DNA of 64,000 nucleotides, taken from assembly GCF_900188295.1 (NCBI RefSeq), contig NZ_FZNM01000012.1, positions 1 through 64,000 of the forward strand, in the 5' to 3' direction. The DNA comes from Paracoccus sediminis (lineage in GTDB: Bacteria; Pseudomonadota; Alphaproteobacteria; Rhodobacterales; Rhodobacteraceae). Shown here piece by piece: positions 26,426 through 34,693 of this stretch. How positions within the stretch are numbered: position 1 is the first letter of the stretch; each line of letters opens with the position of its first letter. The notes under the pieces were generated by a model that did no database searches, was not told the origin of the DNA, and worked only from the letters and a program-made list of their open reading frames with translations. Both the position numbers and the translations under genes were made by a program.

Positions 26426-27442
26426 CTAGGCGGCTGCCTTTGCGGGCAGGACGCGCCTCAGGATGTCCGACAGCGAAACCACCCCCAGCATCCGATCCTT
26501 GTCCATGACGACGGCCAGCTGCACGCTGGCCGCCCGCATGCCGGTCAACGCCTCGTAAACCGGCGTTTTGGGTCGAAGCAAATGCGCCGGTCTGGCAATT
26601 TCAAGAACAGGAGTGGTATCGGGCATAAGAAGAATGTCGCGCACGTGCACGATGCTGGGCGGGGCGCCGGCCTCGCCGGTCACGAGGATCCGCATGTGCC
26701 CCGATGCCAGGCCTGCGGACCGGACATCGGCCACGGTGGCCTGGGCACGGACCTGAACCGGTTTCGCGTCTTTGTCGATCAATGCGGCGACAGGCAGGGT
26801 TCCCAGTTCAATAAGGCTTGAAAACTGCTGCTGGATCTGCGGCTCGAGGGTGCCGGCCTTGGCCGAATGCTCCACCAGCTGCCGGATGGTCGCCGCGTCG
26901 CGGCCCCCGACGGCCGCCTTGTCGACCGGTTCGACCCCACTGGCCCGGACAAGGCGGTTGGCAAGCCGGTTTACCCATCCCAGGAGCGGGCGCAACGGCC
27001 AGACATAAGCCTGAGAAAGCGCGCCGACGGCAAGGGCGGATCGTTCGGGATGGGCGATCGCCCAGGACTTGGGCGCCATCTCGCCCACGACCAGGTGCAG
27101 GAAAGTCACGACGAACAGCGACATGGCAAAGGCCGCACCGCCCGCGAACCAGAGGGGCAGTCCGACCGACACCAGAACCGGTCCCAGCCAGGCGTCAAGG
27201 GCGGGCTTGGTGATTGCGCCCAGGGCAAAGGTGCAGATGGTGATCCCAAGCTGCGCGCCGGCCAGCATCAGCGTCAGGTCGTTCATGCCCCGCAAGGCGG
27301 CACGGGCAGACCGACTGGTCGGCGCCAGCTCCTCGAGCCGATGGCGCCGGGCGCCCAGAAGGGCGAATTCAATGATGACGAACAGCGCGCTCAGGGCGAT
27401 CAGGATGATCGTCACGATGGTGACAACGATAGGGTCGGTCAT
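26426..27442 (-). CDS. CNNM/CorC-type transmembrane protein with CBS pair (hemolysin-related family)
   Basis: 338 aa. A CNNM (DUF21) domain with four hydrophobic segments covers ~residues 1-180 (ALSALFVIIEFALLGARRHR, GAQLGITICTFALGAITKPA, HLVVGEMAPKSWAIAHPER). A CBS-pair region follows, ending with VMDKDRMLGVVSLSDILRRV. It lacks the C-terminal CorC_HlyC domain found in its partner upstream. Relatives are linked to Mg2+/Co2+ transport and resistance. Its start overlaps the partner's stop (ATGA), so the two are probably made together and may form a heteromer. Confidence 0.87.
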   Translation of the reverse strand: MTDPIVVTIVTIILIALSALFVIIEFALLGARRHRLEELAPTSRSARAALRGMNDLTLMLAGAQLGITICTFALGAITKPALDAWLGPVLVSVGLPLWFAGGAAFAMSLFVVTFLHLVVGEMAPKSWAIAHPERSALAVGALSQAYVWPLRPLLGWVNRLANRLVRASGVEPVDKAAVGGRDAATIRQLVEHSAKAGTLEPQIQQQFSSLIELGTLPVAALIDKDAKPVQVRAQATVADVRSAGLASGHMRILVTGEAGAPPSIVHVRDILLMPDTTPVLEIARPAHLLRPKTPVYEALTGMRAASVQLAVVMDKDRMLGVVSLSDILRRVLPAKAAA

Positions 27443-28815
27443 GCGTCGTCCTCGGGGATGCGGGTTTCGACCAGGCGTACGCGCAGCAGTGTGGGAACAT
27501 GACGCTCTACCCGCAGGACATCGACCTCGAGCAGCCAGCGGGAAGGGTCGCGGTCAATCAGTTCGGCCGGATCGATGGGCAGCGCGATGGTCACCCGCTC
27601 ACCCTCGGCCGGCAAGGCGCCGCATTCGGCGATCAGCAATCCCGCCACTGTTTCGACATCCGGCTGCGGCAGATCGCGGCCGATGGTGCGGCGCAGTTCG
27701 TCCAGATGCACGTCGCCGTCGATAAGCCAGACATCCGCGCCCTCGGATGTCAGGCCGTTTCCTGGATCGTCGTCATGTTCGTCGGTAATCTCTCCGACGA
27801 TCTCCATGGCCAGATCCTCCAGCGTCAGCACACCGGAGAATCCGCCGTATTCGTCGATCACGCAGGCCAGCTGGTTCCTGGTCGAGGCTAGTTGCGACAG
27901 GGCGTCGGGCAAGCTCATCAGCGTCGGGATCACCATTGGGGGGCGCATCACCGATGCCACGGTCGTCTCGGCCTGGCCGGGGGCGGAATGGATCAGCACG
28001 TCGGCCAGATGGACGACCCCCACGGGCGCGTCCGCGTCGTCGATGACAGGATAGCGGGTGTGGGCGCGGGCCATCAGACGGCGCACCTCGGAAAGAGTTG
28101 TCTCGGGGCCGACCCAGTCGACCTGAGAGCGCGGAATCATCGCATGTTCGACATCCTGCTGGGGGAAATCGACGATGCGGTCCATCATCAGCGACAGTTC
28201 GACCGGCAAGTCGCCGCTGTCGCGCGAATCCTCGATGATATGCGGCAAGTCATCGGCCGAGGCCGTGACGTCCAGGTCGTGGACCGGCTCGATGCGCAGC
28301 GCGCGCAGCAAAAGGTTCGCCGCCTTGTCGAAGACGCCGATCAGCCAGCCGAACACCGTCAGATAGATCAGGGTGGAACGGGCCAGCCCGCGCGCCAGGG
28401 GCTCGGGATCGGCGATGGCCAGGTTCTTGGGATAAAGCTCGCCAAAGACCATCTGGATGACGGTCGCGGCGAGGAGCGCGAGAATGGTGCCCGCCGCGAC
28501 GCCAACTTCGGTCGGAATGCCCGTTCCGCCCAGCAGAACGCCCAGCGACTCTCCAACCAGCGGCTCGGCCACGAACCCGACAAGCAGACCTGTGACGGTG
28601 ATGCCCAGCTGTGCGCCCGACAGCATGAAGCTGGTGCGCCGTGTCACCCTCAGGGCGCGCTTGGCTGCCGCGTCACCCTCTGCGGCCTGCGCGGCCAGGC
28701 GTGTCCGATCGACGGACATATAGGCAAATTCCTGGGCCACGAAATAGCCGTTCGCGGCGATGATCGCCAGCATCACCAGCGTTCCGATCAGGAACAGCAG
28801 AAGGGCTTCGATCAT
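27439..28815 (-). CDS. Hemolysin family protein: CNNM domain, CBS pair and CorC/HlyC domain
   Basis: 458 aa. The N-terminal CNNM membrane domain (ANGYFVAQEFAYMSVDRTRL, SGAQLGITVTGLLVGFVAEP, VFGELYPKNLAIADPEPLAR) is followed by a CBS pair from ~215 (HAMIPRSQVDWVGPETTLSE, ACVIDEYGGFSGVLTLEDLA) and a C-terminal CorC_HlyC domain (~370-450; TVAGLLIAECGALPAEGERV). Such proteins act in divalent cation (Mg2+, Co2+) efflux or tolerance; a true haemolysin role is unlikely. It is the first gene of a two-gene unit. Confidence 0.9.
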   Translation of the reverse strand: MIEALLLFLIGTLVMLAIIAANGYFVAQEFAYMSVDRTRLAAQAAEGDAAAKRALRVTRRTSFMLSGAQLGITVTGLLVGFVAEPLVGESLGVLLGGTGIPTEVGVAAGTILALLAATVIQMVFGELYPKNLAIADPEPLARGLARSTLIYLTVFGWLIGVFDKAANLLLRALRIEPVHDLDVTASADDLPHIIEDSRDSGDLPVELSLMMDRIVDFPQQDVEHAMIPRSQVDWVGPETTLSEVRRLMARAHTRYPVIDDADAPVGVVHLADVLIHSAPGQAETTVASVMRPPMVIPTLMSLPDALSQLASTRNQLACVIDEYGGFSGVLTLEDLAMEIVGEITDEHDDDPGNGLTSEGADVWLIDGDVHLDELRRTIGRDLPQPDVETVAGLLIAECGALPAEGERVTIALPIDPAELIDRDPSRWLLEVDVLRVERHVPTLLRVRLVETRIPEDDA

Positions 28816-29075
28816 CGCCTCGTCCTCTGGTGACGTGGAGGTCGGAAAAGTTCAGGATCGTGGTTCACGGGGCAAGATCACCTTTAGGCCGGTTCGGGAA
28901 CGGCAAGGGGCCGGATGCCGGATGCTGATCCGATATTCAAGTGATTCAGGAATGCCGTCCTGCCCTGGCCTCGGCCGCAGGCCGATGACAGAATGATCTT
29001 AACAGCGCCTTGCACGAATTTCAGCATGATGTGTTTTCCTTTCGTCAAGACAGCATTCAGGGGACGACGCGCGAT

Positions 29076-30233
29076 TCAGGCAGTCTGTGTTTCCGGCTTC
29101 GGCTTCACGGCCAGCCGCAGGATCGGAGCGGTTACAAGGGCGGTCAGGAAGACGATGGCGACCAGCAAGGGCGCCATGACCGCCGGCAAGGAACCCTCGG
29201 GGACCAGACCCAGCATGATAAGGGCAAGCCCGGCCCGAGGAACCATTCCAGCCCCCACGATGACGCTTTCCCGGAGGGAATATCCGGTCAGCCTTGCGCC
29301 CATCCCGCAACCCGCCAGCTTGCTGACCACGGCCGCCACCAGAGCCAGAGCGACCAGCGGCACCGCGTCGAGCAGCAGAAAGAGATCCGTCTGCAAGCCG
29401 ATGACGCCGAAGAATACGGGGACCAGAAAGCCGTCGGACAGGGCTTCGACGCGTTGAACCATCGCGGGTTCGGCCTCGTCCGTGTAATGCAGAAAGGCCC
29501 CGGCGGCAAAGGCGCCCAGCACGTCGGCCAGTCCGAAGAACTCGGCCATCCAACCAAAGCCCAGGACAAGAAGAATGGCCACGGTGAAATGCATCTCGCG
29601 GCTGCGCAGCCGATAGACCCACCCCATGACCGGCTTGAGGATCCAAAGCCCGATCACGGCGGCGATCAGCAGAAAGGCCGCGACCTTGCCCAGGACAAGC
29701 CAGACCGGATCGGAGGTCGCCTCTCCTCCAAAGAAGGACACGACAAAGATGATGAGCATCATCGCCAGGATGTCGTCAATGGCATGGGCGGCCATGGACA
29801 ACAGCCCCACCCGCGTCCGCATCAGCTTGAAGTCCGTGAACACCCTGGCGGTGACGGCGATCGAGCTTGTGGACAGGGCCGCTCCCAGGAACAGACTGGA
29901 TGCCACGCCGAAATCGACGATCCACCCGACCGCAAAGCCGAGGCCGACGGACAGGGCGATGCCCAATGCCGACACCAGCACGCTCGGCCCCGCGACCTTG
30001 CGCAGCATCCGCAGGTCCGTTTCCATCCCCGCCAGAAAGGTCATGAACAGAATGCCCAGATGGCCCAGGAATTCCAGGGTCTCGGACGGCGCTATCAGAT
30101 TCAGGGCCGTCGGACCCAGAAGAAGCCCTGCGATGATTTCGCCAAGCATCGGCGACTGCCTGAACCGGGTCGCAAGCTCGCCGCCCATGCGGGCGGCTGC
30201 GATCAGAATGACCAACGCCAGAAGCTCGTTCAT
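29076..30233 (-). CDS. CPA2 family cation/proton antiporter (Na+/H+ exchanger domain, KefB/MdfA-like core without TrkA-N)
   Basis: 385 aa, about 12 membrane segments. Family motifs: FRQSPMLGEIIAGLLLGPTA at the start, FMTFLAGMETDLRMLRK, the unwound helix AALSTSSIAVTARVFTDFKL and the ion-site pair in MAAHAIDDILAMMLIIF. The protein ends soon after the last membrane helix, so it lacks the TrkA-N/KTN domain of KefB and KefC. Its start overlaps the stop of a separate CBS-domain gene by 4 bases, which suggests that regulation is supplied in trans. The ATG at 30233 gives a proper first membrane helix. Confidence 0.88.
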   Translation of the reverse strand: MNELLALVILIAAARMGGELATRFRQSPMLGEIIAGLLLGPTALNLIAPSETLEFLGHLGILFMTFLAGMETDLRMLRKVAGPSVLVSALGIALSVGLGFAVGWIVDFGVASSLFLGAALSTSSIAVTARVFTDFKLMRTRVGLLSMAAHAIDDILAMMLIIFVVSFFGGEATSDPVWLVLGKVAAFLLIAAVIGLWILKPVMGWVYRLRSREMHFTVAILLVLGFGWMAEFFGLADVLGAFAAGAFLHYTDEAEPAMVQRVEALSDGFLVPVFFGVIGLQTDLFLLLDAVPLVALALVAAVVSKLAGCGMGARLTGYSLRESVIVGAGMVPRAGLALIMLGLVPEGSLPAVMAPLLVAIVFLTALVTAPILRLAVKPKPETQTA

Positions 30234-30667
30234 GGCCGGTCCTTTCCGAACAGAGCCTTGAACAAGTCGCGGGCACGCAGAAGGCCGACCAGGGTGTCGT
30301 TGTCGTCGATGACGACCAGCTGCGCGATGTTCAGCGTGGCCATCTTTTTCAACGCCGCATGGATCGGGTCGGATACCCGGCACGTCAGGGGACGGCGGGT
30401 CATCATGTCCTCGATGGTGTCGATCAGGCCCTCGCGGATCAGCTTGCCCGGACCGAACGACAAGGTCGGCTCGCTTGGGGACAGAACACGCAGCAGGTCC
30501 GGCTCTCCGATCGTGCCGACGACCCGACCCCGATCGTCCAGGACCGGAAAGACATCCTGAGTGGACGACGACAACAGTTGCAGAAGGGCATCGGGATGAT
30601 CGCTTGCCTTCAGGGACTGAATGTCGGCCACGGCCAGATCCCCGGCCCTGTCGTCACGCATCGTCAT
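30230..30667 (-). CDS. CBS-domain pair protein, probable regulator of the adjacent antiporter
   Basis: 145 aa with two CBS motifs: ALLQLLSSSTQDVFPVLDDR and GRVVGTIGEPDLLRVL in the first, and MMTRRPLTCRVSDPIHAALK, NIAQLVVIDDNDTLVGLLRA in the second. CBS pairs bind adenosine nucleotides and gate membrane transporters or enzymes. It is the first gene of a two-gene unit with the CPA2 antiporter, translationally coupled. No other domain is present. A second ATG lies two codons downstream. Confidence 0.85.
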   Translation of the reverse strand: MTMRDDRAGDLAVADIQSLKASDHPDALLQLLSSSTQDVFPVLDDRGRVVGTIGEPDLLRVLSPSEPTLSFGPGKLIREGLIDTIEDMMTRRPLTCRVSDPIHAALKKMATLNIAQLVVIDDNDTLVGLLRARDLFKALFGKDRP

Positions 30668-30817
30668 TGCTTCGCCATTCTCCGGTCACAAAACCCGTGT
30701 TCCAGCCCACCCCGTCCGGCAGCCGCTCGCAAGGGCCAACGCGACCCGTCTGGCATCGTTCCTTGGCAGGCGGACGGGAAACATATTCGGGCCGCCGGGG
30801 GGCCGTGTCCGTCCCAT

Positions 30818-31948
30818 CTAGCGATAAACGTGGCGACGGGCGAACCGGCTTTTCTGCAAGGCGCTGCGCGCCCTTGCCTCGACATTGACGTAAAGCCATC
30901 CCGACAGGGCGATCACCAGTCCCACAAGCCCGGCCAGCAGGAGAAGTGACGGTCCGGTCTCCAGAAACCGACCGACCGGCTTTCCCAGCATGGTCACCGA
31001 GACGACGTTGATGACTGACAGGATCAGCATGTGCGACAGATAGACCGAGTAGGAGATCGTTCCGAGCCAGACAAGAGCCGGATGGGACAGGCCGCGGGAC
31101 ACGCGCCCGTTGTTCAGCGACAGGCTGAGGATGAGCAGGGCGAACACGGGCGGTATGGCGATGTCGCGCACGCCCGCATGCATCAGCACCCCGGTCAGGG
31201 CCAAAAGCGCGATCGCGGCGGCATCGCTTCCAAGCCGGAACCGCGTCGCCAGACCCGAGAAGCGATGCAGCACCATGCCGATGACAAAGCCGAACAGGCA
31301 TCGCAGGATGCCGTAGTCATAGGTGACATCGAGATTGTCGCCCATCCCCGACAGCAGGGCCAGTCCCAGCAGCGACAGCGCGATCATCAGCGATGACGCG
31401 ACCATGCCCCGCTTCATGATCCCCACCACCAGAATCGGAAACGCGAGATAGGCGAACCACTCGGCCCCGATCGACCACGCGGGGCCATTCCAGGTCAGCC
31501 CGCCATGAAGGCCGGTCGTCTGAAGCAGCAGGACGTTGCTTGCCAGGGATTCGACGCTTCGGGCGCCTTCGAAGACCGGAAAGGACGCCTGGCCGATGCC
31601 GAATGAGATCAGCAACAGCTTGACCAGTTCCAGCAGCAGAAACGCCAGAAGGATCGCCAGGTGCAGGGGGTAGATCCGGCTGAACCGGGCGAAGATGAAT
31701 TTCCGGACCGTCCCGGCCGAGGCCCTGTCCCGAAAATCCGCGGCATAGGCATGGGCCATGACATAGCCGCTGAGCAAAAAGAAGAAGTCGACCCAGAGAT
31801 AGCCCTTCGACAGGAAGGCGGTGTACTGGCTGGGGGTGAAATTCGGCAGGAAGCCCCCCGAATAATGGAAGATGACGACCAGGATCGCGGCCAGGCCCCT
31901 CATGGCTGTCAGGGCCTCGATATGCCTGATGTTTGCGGTGCTGCTCAA
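30818..31948 (-). CDS. Acyltransferase family 3 membrane protein (OafA/YrhL type)
   Basis: 376 aa, about ten membrane segments. The N-terminus has the catalytic His region of the family, AMRGLAAILVVIFHYSGGFL, followed by GYLWVDFFFLLSGYVMAHAY and FARFSRIYPLHLAILLAF, all typical of acyltransferase_3 enzymes that O-acetylate or succinylate cell-surface sugars. A perfect AAGGAG lies six bases before a TTG at 31948, giving the normal length; the ATG at 31984 has no such site. It is monocistronic here and probably modifies an exopolysaccharide, lipopolysaccharide or osmoregulated glucan. Confidence 0.87.
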   Translation of the reverse strand: MSSTANIRHIEALTAMRGLAAILVVIFHYSGGFLPNFTPSQYTAFLSKGYLWVDFFFLLSGYVMAHAYAADFRDRASAGTVRKFIFARFSRIYPLHLAILLAFLLLELVKLLLISFGIGQASFPVFEGARSVESLASNVLLLQTTGLHGGLTWNGPAWSIGAEWFAYLAFPILVVGIMKRGMVASSLMIALSLLGLALLSGMGDNLDVTYDYGILRCLFGFVIGMVLHRFSGLATRFRLGSDAAAIALLALTGVLMHAGVRDIAIPPVFALLILSLSLNNGRVSRGLSHPALVWLGTISYSVYLSHMLILSVINVVSVTMLGKPVGRFLETGPSLLLLAGLVGLVIALSGWLYVNVEARARSALQKSRFARRHVYR

Positions 31949-32276
31949 AAACGGCTCCTTGGTTTTCTGAAACGCGACAGTCATGCCGAACGGCTGCAAC
32001 CCTGCGATGTTCCGCCCCTGCCGGATGGGCAGAGGCCTGCCGGGGCCGCGGCGGCCGGCTTTTCGATCAGCGGAATGTGTCGTGCCATGGGTGCCAGCCC
32101 GAGCGGCGTCCTCGCCCCACCGGTCTGCCCGGCCTTGGAGCGAACGGCACGGGACGCGCGGCACACGCGTTCCGCGGACGTCGGGCACGTCCATGCTGCT
32201 GTGCCTGGAAAACCCGCCCATCCCGGCTGTTCCGGCTGTTCCGATCTCCGCAGCCCGCCCTGTCACAGGCTCGGTC
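31949..32276. other. Intergenic region, no gene seen
   Basis: About 330 bases between two minus-strand genes. It carries the ribosome-binding site of the acyltransferase gene at its left edge. Open frames here have no recognisable domain. No obvious hairpin with a T run was found downstream of the IclR gene. Confidence 0.35.
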
Positions 32277-33026
32277 CTAGATGCGGTGAGAGATGGCTTC
32301 TGTCAGGTCCAGAAGGACTTTCAGCTGATGAGGCGTGGCGTCTGCCGACAGATGCTGGATCGAGCCGATCAGGCCGATGCTTCCGACCATTGCCCCGGTC
32401 GCGCTAAAGATCGGCGCCGCCAGGGCATTGATCCCCAGCAAGGATTCCTCTGGGGCGACCGCATAGCCCGCCTGCCGTATCCGGTCGATATCGCGCCTGA
32501 GCGTTTCGACATCGGTTGTGGTCCTGGGCGTGACGGCCTCCAGTGGTGTTTGCAACTGGTTCCACAAGTCCGCAGGGCCGAAGGCAAGAAACACCTTTCC
32601 CTGAGCCGAAGAGTGCAGTTGCAACTCGCTGCCGGGGCGCACGCCGATGTCGATGGGCTGATTGCTGCGCAAGGTCGCCAGAACGAAAGCCGATTTTGGC
32701 GTCGGCACGCTGAGAACGACCGCAAGGCCCAGATCGTCCCGCACCGCCTGCATCAGCGGCAGGGCGATCTCGGACAGCATCTGCCCGTCGGGGGCCTTCT
32801 GTCCCATAAGCCAGATCTTCGGCCCCAGGCGGTACAGCGAGGTGGTGGGATCCTGCACGATCATCCCATGGTCAATCAGCGTGCGCAGGTGCTTGTGAAC
32901 CGCACCCTTCGCGATCCCGACCTTTCCGGCAATCTGCGTCACGCCCTGGGGCTGCTCGGCAAACGCGATCTGCTGAAGGATGCGCAGACATGTATCTGCT
33001 GCGCGCACACTGGAAATTACATCCAC
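32277..33026 (-). CDS. IclR family transcriptional regulator
   Basis: 249 aa. The N-terminal winged helix is VTQIAGKVGIAKGAVHKHLR (~residues 28-48), and the C-terminal effector domain contains SAQGKVFLAFGPADLWNQL, YAVAPEESLLGINALAAPIF and GSIGLIGSIQHLSADATPHQ, as usual for IclR proteins. It is divergent from the TRAP operon. The shared 102-base gap holds two overlapping perfect inverted repeats that are probably its operators. It likely senses the imported substrate or a pathway intermediate; whether it activates or represses cannot be told. Confidence 0.9.
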   Translation of the reverse strand: MDVISSVRAADTCLRILQQIAFAEQPQGVTQIAGKVGIAKGAVHKHLRTLIDHGMIVQDPTTSLYRLGPKIWLMGQKAPDGQMLSEIALPLMQAVRDDLGLAVVLSVPTPKSAFVLATLRSNQPIDIGVRPGSELQLHSSAQGKVFLAFGPADLWNQLQTPLEAVTPRTTTDVETLRRDIDRIRQAGYAVAPEESLLGINALAAPIFSATGAMVGSIGLIGSIQHLSADATPHQLKVLLDLTEAISHRI

Positions 33027-33071
33027 CCGAGGCTGCTCCTGTTGACTGCGATCCTTCTTGACTCAGCAACA

Positions 33072-33112
33072 TTGATTCGTCAATATTGAGAACGTCGTTC
33101 TCCATATGAGAA
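33072..33112. promoter_or_regulatory. Palindrome cluster between iclR and the TRAP operon
   Basis: Two overlapping inverted repeats share a TTCTC arm: GAGAACGTCGTTCTC at 33088-33102, with perfect arms around a central T, and TTCTCCATATGAGAA at 33098-33112, with perfect 5-base arms. CAATATTG (33081-33088) and TTGATTCGTCAA (33072-33083) add further symmetry. Their place just before the dctP start, divergent from iclR, fits operator sites for the IclR protein. Confidence 0.6.
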
Positions 33113-33128
33113 CAATTGGGAGGGAAGT

Positions 33129-34124
33129 ATGAGGAAGTTTGCCGCCTGCGCCGCATTCGGCGCATCGCTGTTCGCCACCACCGCCCTGGCGGAGCCGGTG
33201 ACGCTCCGCCTGGGGCATCCGGTGTTCGAGGCACACCCCATCCACGACACCGCCGTCCGCTTCAAGGAAGCGGTGGAGCGCATCTCGAACGGCGACGTGA
33301 CGGTAGAGATTTATCCGGCCCGCCAGCTTGGCGACGTGAAGGAGCTGGCCGAAGGCGTGCAGTTCGGGACTGTGGACATGACGGTGAACTCGACCTCGGC
33401 CTATGCCACCCTGGAACCTGCGATCGACGCCTTTCAGCTGCCGGGCGCGATCCCGGATTATGAGGGGTTTGTGACGATGGCCAAATCGGCCGAGGCCCGC
33501 GCGATCATGGACCGGCTGGAAAACCACGGCATGGTCGCCCTTGGCGTCTATGACGGCGGCCTGCGCCATTTCATGACGGTGGGCGAGCCGGTGGAAAGCC
33601 TGGAGGACATGAAGGGTCTCAAGACGCGCGTGGCGCCGAACCGGATGTTCCTGGATGCCTGGTCGGCCGTCGGCGTGAACCCGACGCCGATGGCCTATGG
33701 CGAGGTTTATTCCGCGCTGGAAACCGGCACGCTGGACGCGGTGGAGATCAACCTGACCTCGATCGAGAGCGAGAAGTACTACGAGATCGGCAAGGCCGTG
33801 ACCCTGACCGGCCAATACTTCTGGCCGGGCTTCCTGCTGGTGAACAAGAACAAGTTCGACAGCCTGACGCCCGAGCAGCAGGCCGCGATGCGCCAGGCCG
33901 CCGACGAGATCGTCGAGCCGCAGGTGATGGCGGTAAAGGAGTTGGACACGAAAGTTCTGAAGCGCCTGGACGAACTCGGCATTCCCGTGGTGACGCCATC
34001 GGACGCGTTCAAGGCCGAACTTGCCGCCGCCTTCGCGCCGGTGGTCGAACAGTACGAGGCCATCGATCCCCTGATCGCCGATTTCAGCGCCAAGGCAAAG
34101 ATGCTGACGCCCGCCGCGCAGTGA
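33129..34124 (+). CDS. dctP: TRAP transporter solute-binding protein (DctP type)
   Basis: 331 aa periplasmic receptor. Signal peptide MRKFAACAAFGASLFATT ends at ALA-E. The mature protein shows the DctP features EPVTLRLGHPVFEAHPIHDT, DVTVEIYPARQLGDVKELAE, the Arg that binds the carboxylate in GLKTRVAPNRMFLDAWSAVG, and PMAYGEVYSALETGTLDAVE. The ATG follows GGGAGG. It is the first gene of an apparent seven-gene operon. The family binds organic acids, sulfonates, ectoines and related compounds; the ligand here is unknown. Confidence 0.93.
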   Translation: MRKFAACAAFGASLFATTALAEPVTLRLGHPVFEAHPIHDTAVRFKEAVERISNGDVTVEIYPARQLGDVKELAEGVQFGTVDMTVNSTSAYATLEPAIDAFQLPGAIPDYEGFVTMAKSAEARAIMDRLENHGMVALGVYDGGLRHFMTVGEPVESLEDMKGLKTRVAPNRMFLDAWSAVGVNPTPMAYGEVYSALETGTLDAVEINLTSIESEKYYEIGKAVTLTGQYFWPGFLLVNKNKFDSLTPEQQAAMRQAADEIVEPQVMAVKELDTKVLKRLDELGIPVVTPSDAFKAELAAAFAPVVEQYEAIDPLIADFSAKAKMLTPAAQ

Positions 34125-34186
34125 TCCGTCCGGGGCGCGGCCCCGACGCCGCGCCCCGTCCATCCTCCGATGCAAGAGGGACGACC

Positions 34187-34693
34187 ATGTCCAAGTTCTG
34201 GCGGGCCTATGTGGCTGCCGTTGAAACCTTCTGCTTTGCCGGCATCGCAGCCATCCTGTTCGTCGGCGTCCTGCAGGTCTTTGCCCGCTATGTCCTGGAC
34301 AGCTCGCTGTTCTGGTCCGAGGAGTTCATGCGCTATCTGATGTTGTGGATCGTCGCCGTCGGCGCCGGCATCAGCTATTCCCGCGGCCAGTTCCTGGGGA
34401 TGCGGATGGCGGTCGAAAAGCTGCCGCAGGGAATGCGCCGGAAGGCCGACGTGGTGGCCGCCATCTGCATCCTGATCTTTCTCGGCGTCATCGTCTGGTA
34501 CGGCATCGCCTTCAGCTGGGGCACGCGCCGGCAGACCGCGATTGCCCTCGGGCTGTCGATGTTCTGGATCCACATCTCGGTCGTGGTCGGGGCGCTGCTG
34601 CTGGCGGTCCATGTCGCCTTGAACGAGCTTTTCGGGGTGGCGCGTTCTTCGGCCCGAGCAGAACACCTGATGGGTGCGGAGGAGGCGCTGTGA
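34187..34693 (+). CDS. dctQ: TRAP transporter small permease (DctQ type)
   Basis: 168 aa with four membrane segments and the family stretch LQVFARYVLDSSLFWSEEFM RYL, followed by GAGISYSRGQFLGMRMAVEK, characteristic of DctQ. The ATG at 34187 follows AGAGGG. It ends in the same four-base overlap (GTGA) where the large permease begins. Its product anchors the complex and works with DctM. Confidence 0.92.
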   Translation: MSKFWRAYVAAVETFCFAGIAAILFVGVLQVFARYVLDSSLFWSEEFMRYLMLWIVAVGAGISYSRGQFLGMRMAVEKLPQGMRRKADVVAAICILIFLGVIVWYGIAFSWGTRRQTAIALGLSMFWIHISVVVGALLLAVHVALNELFGVARSSARAEHLMGAEEAL

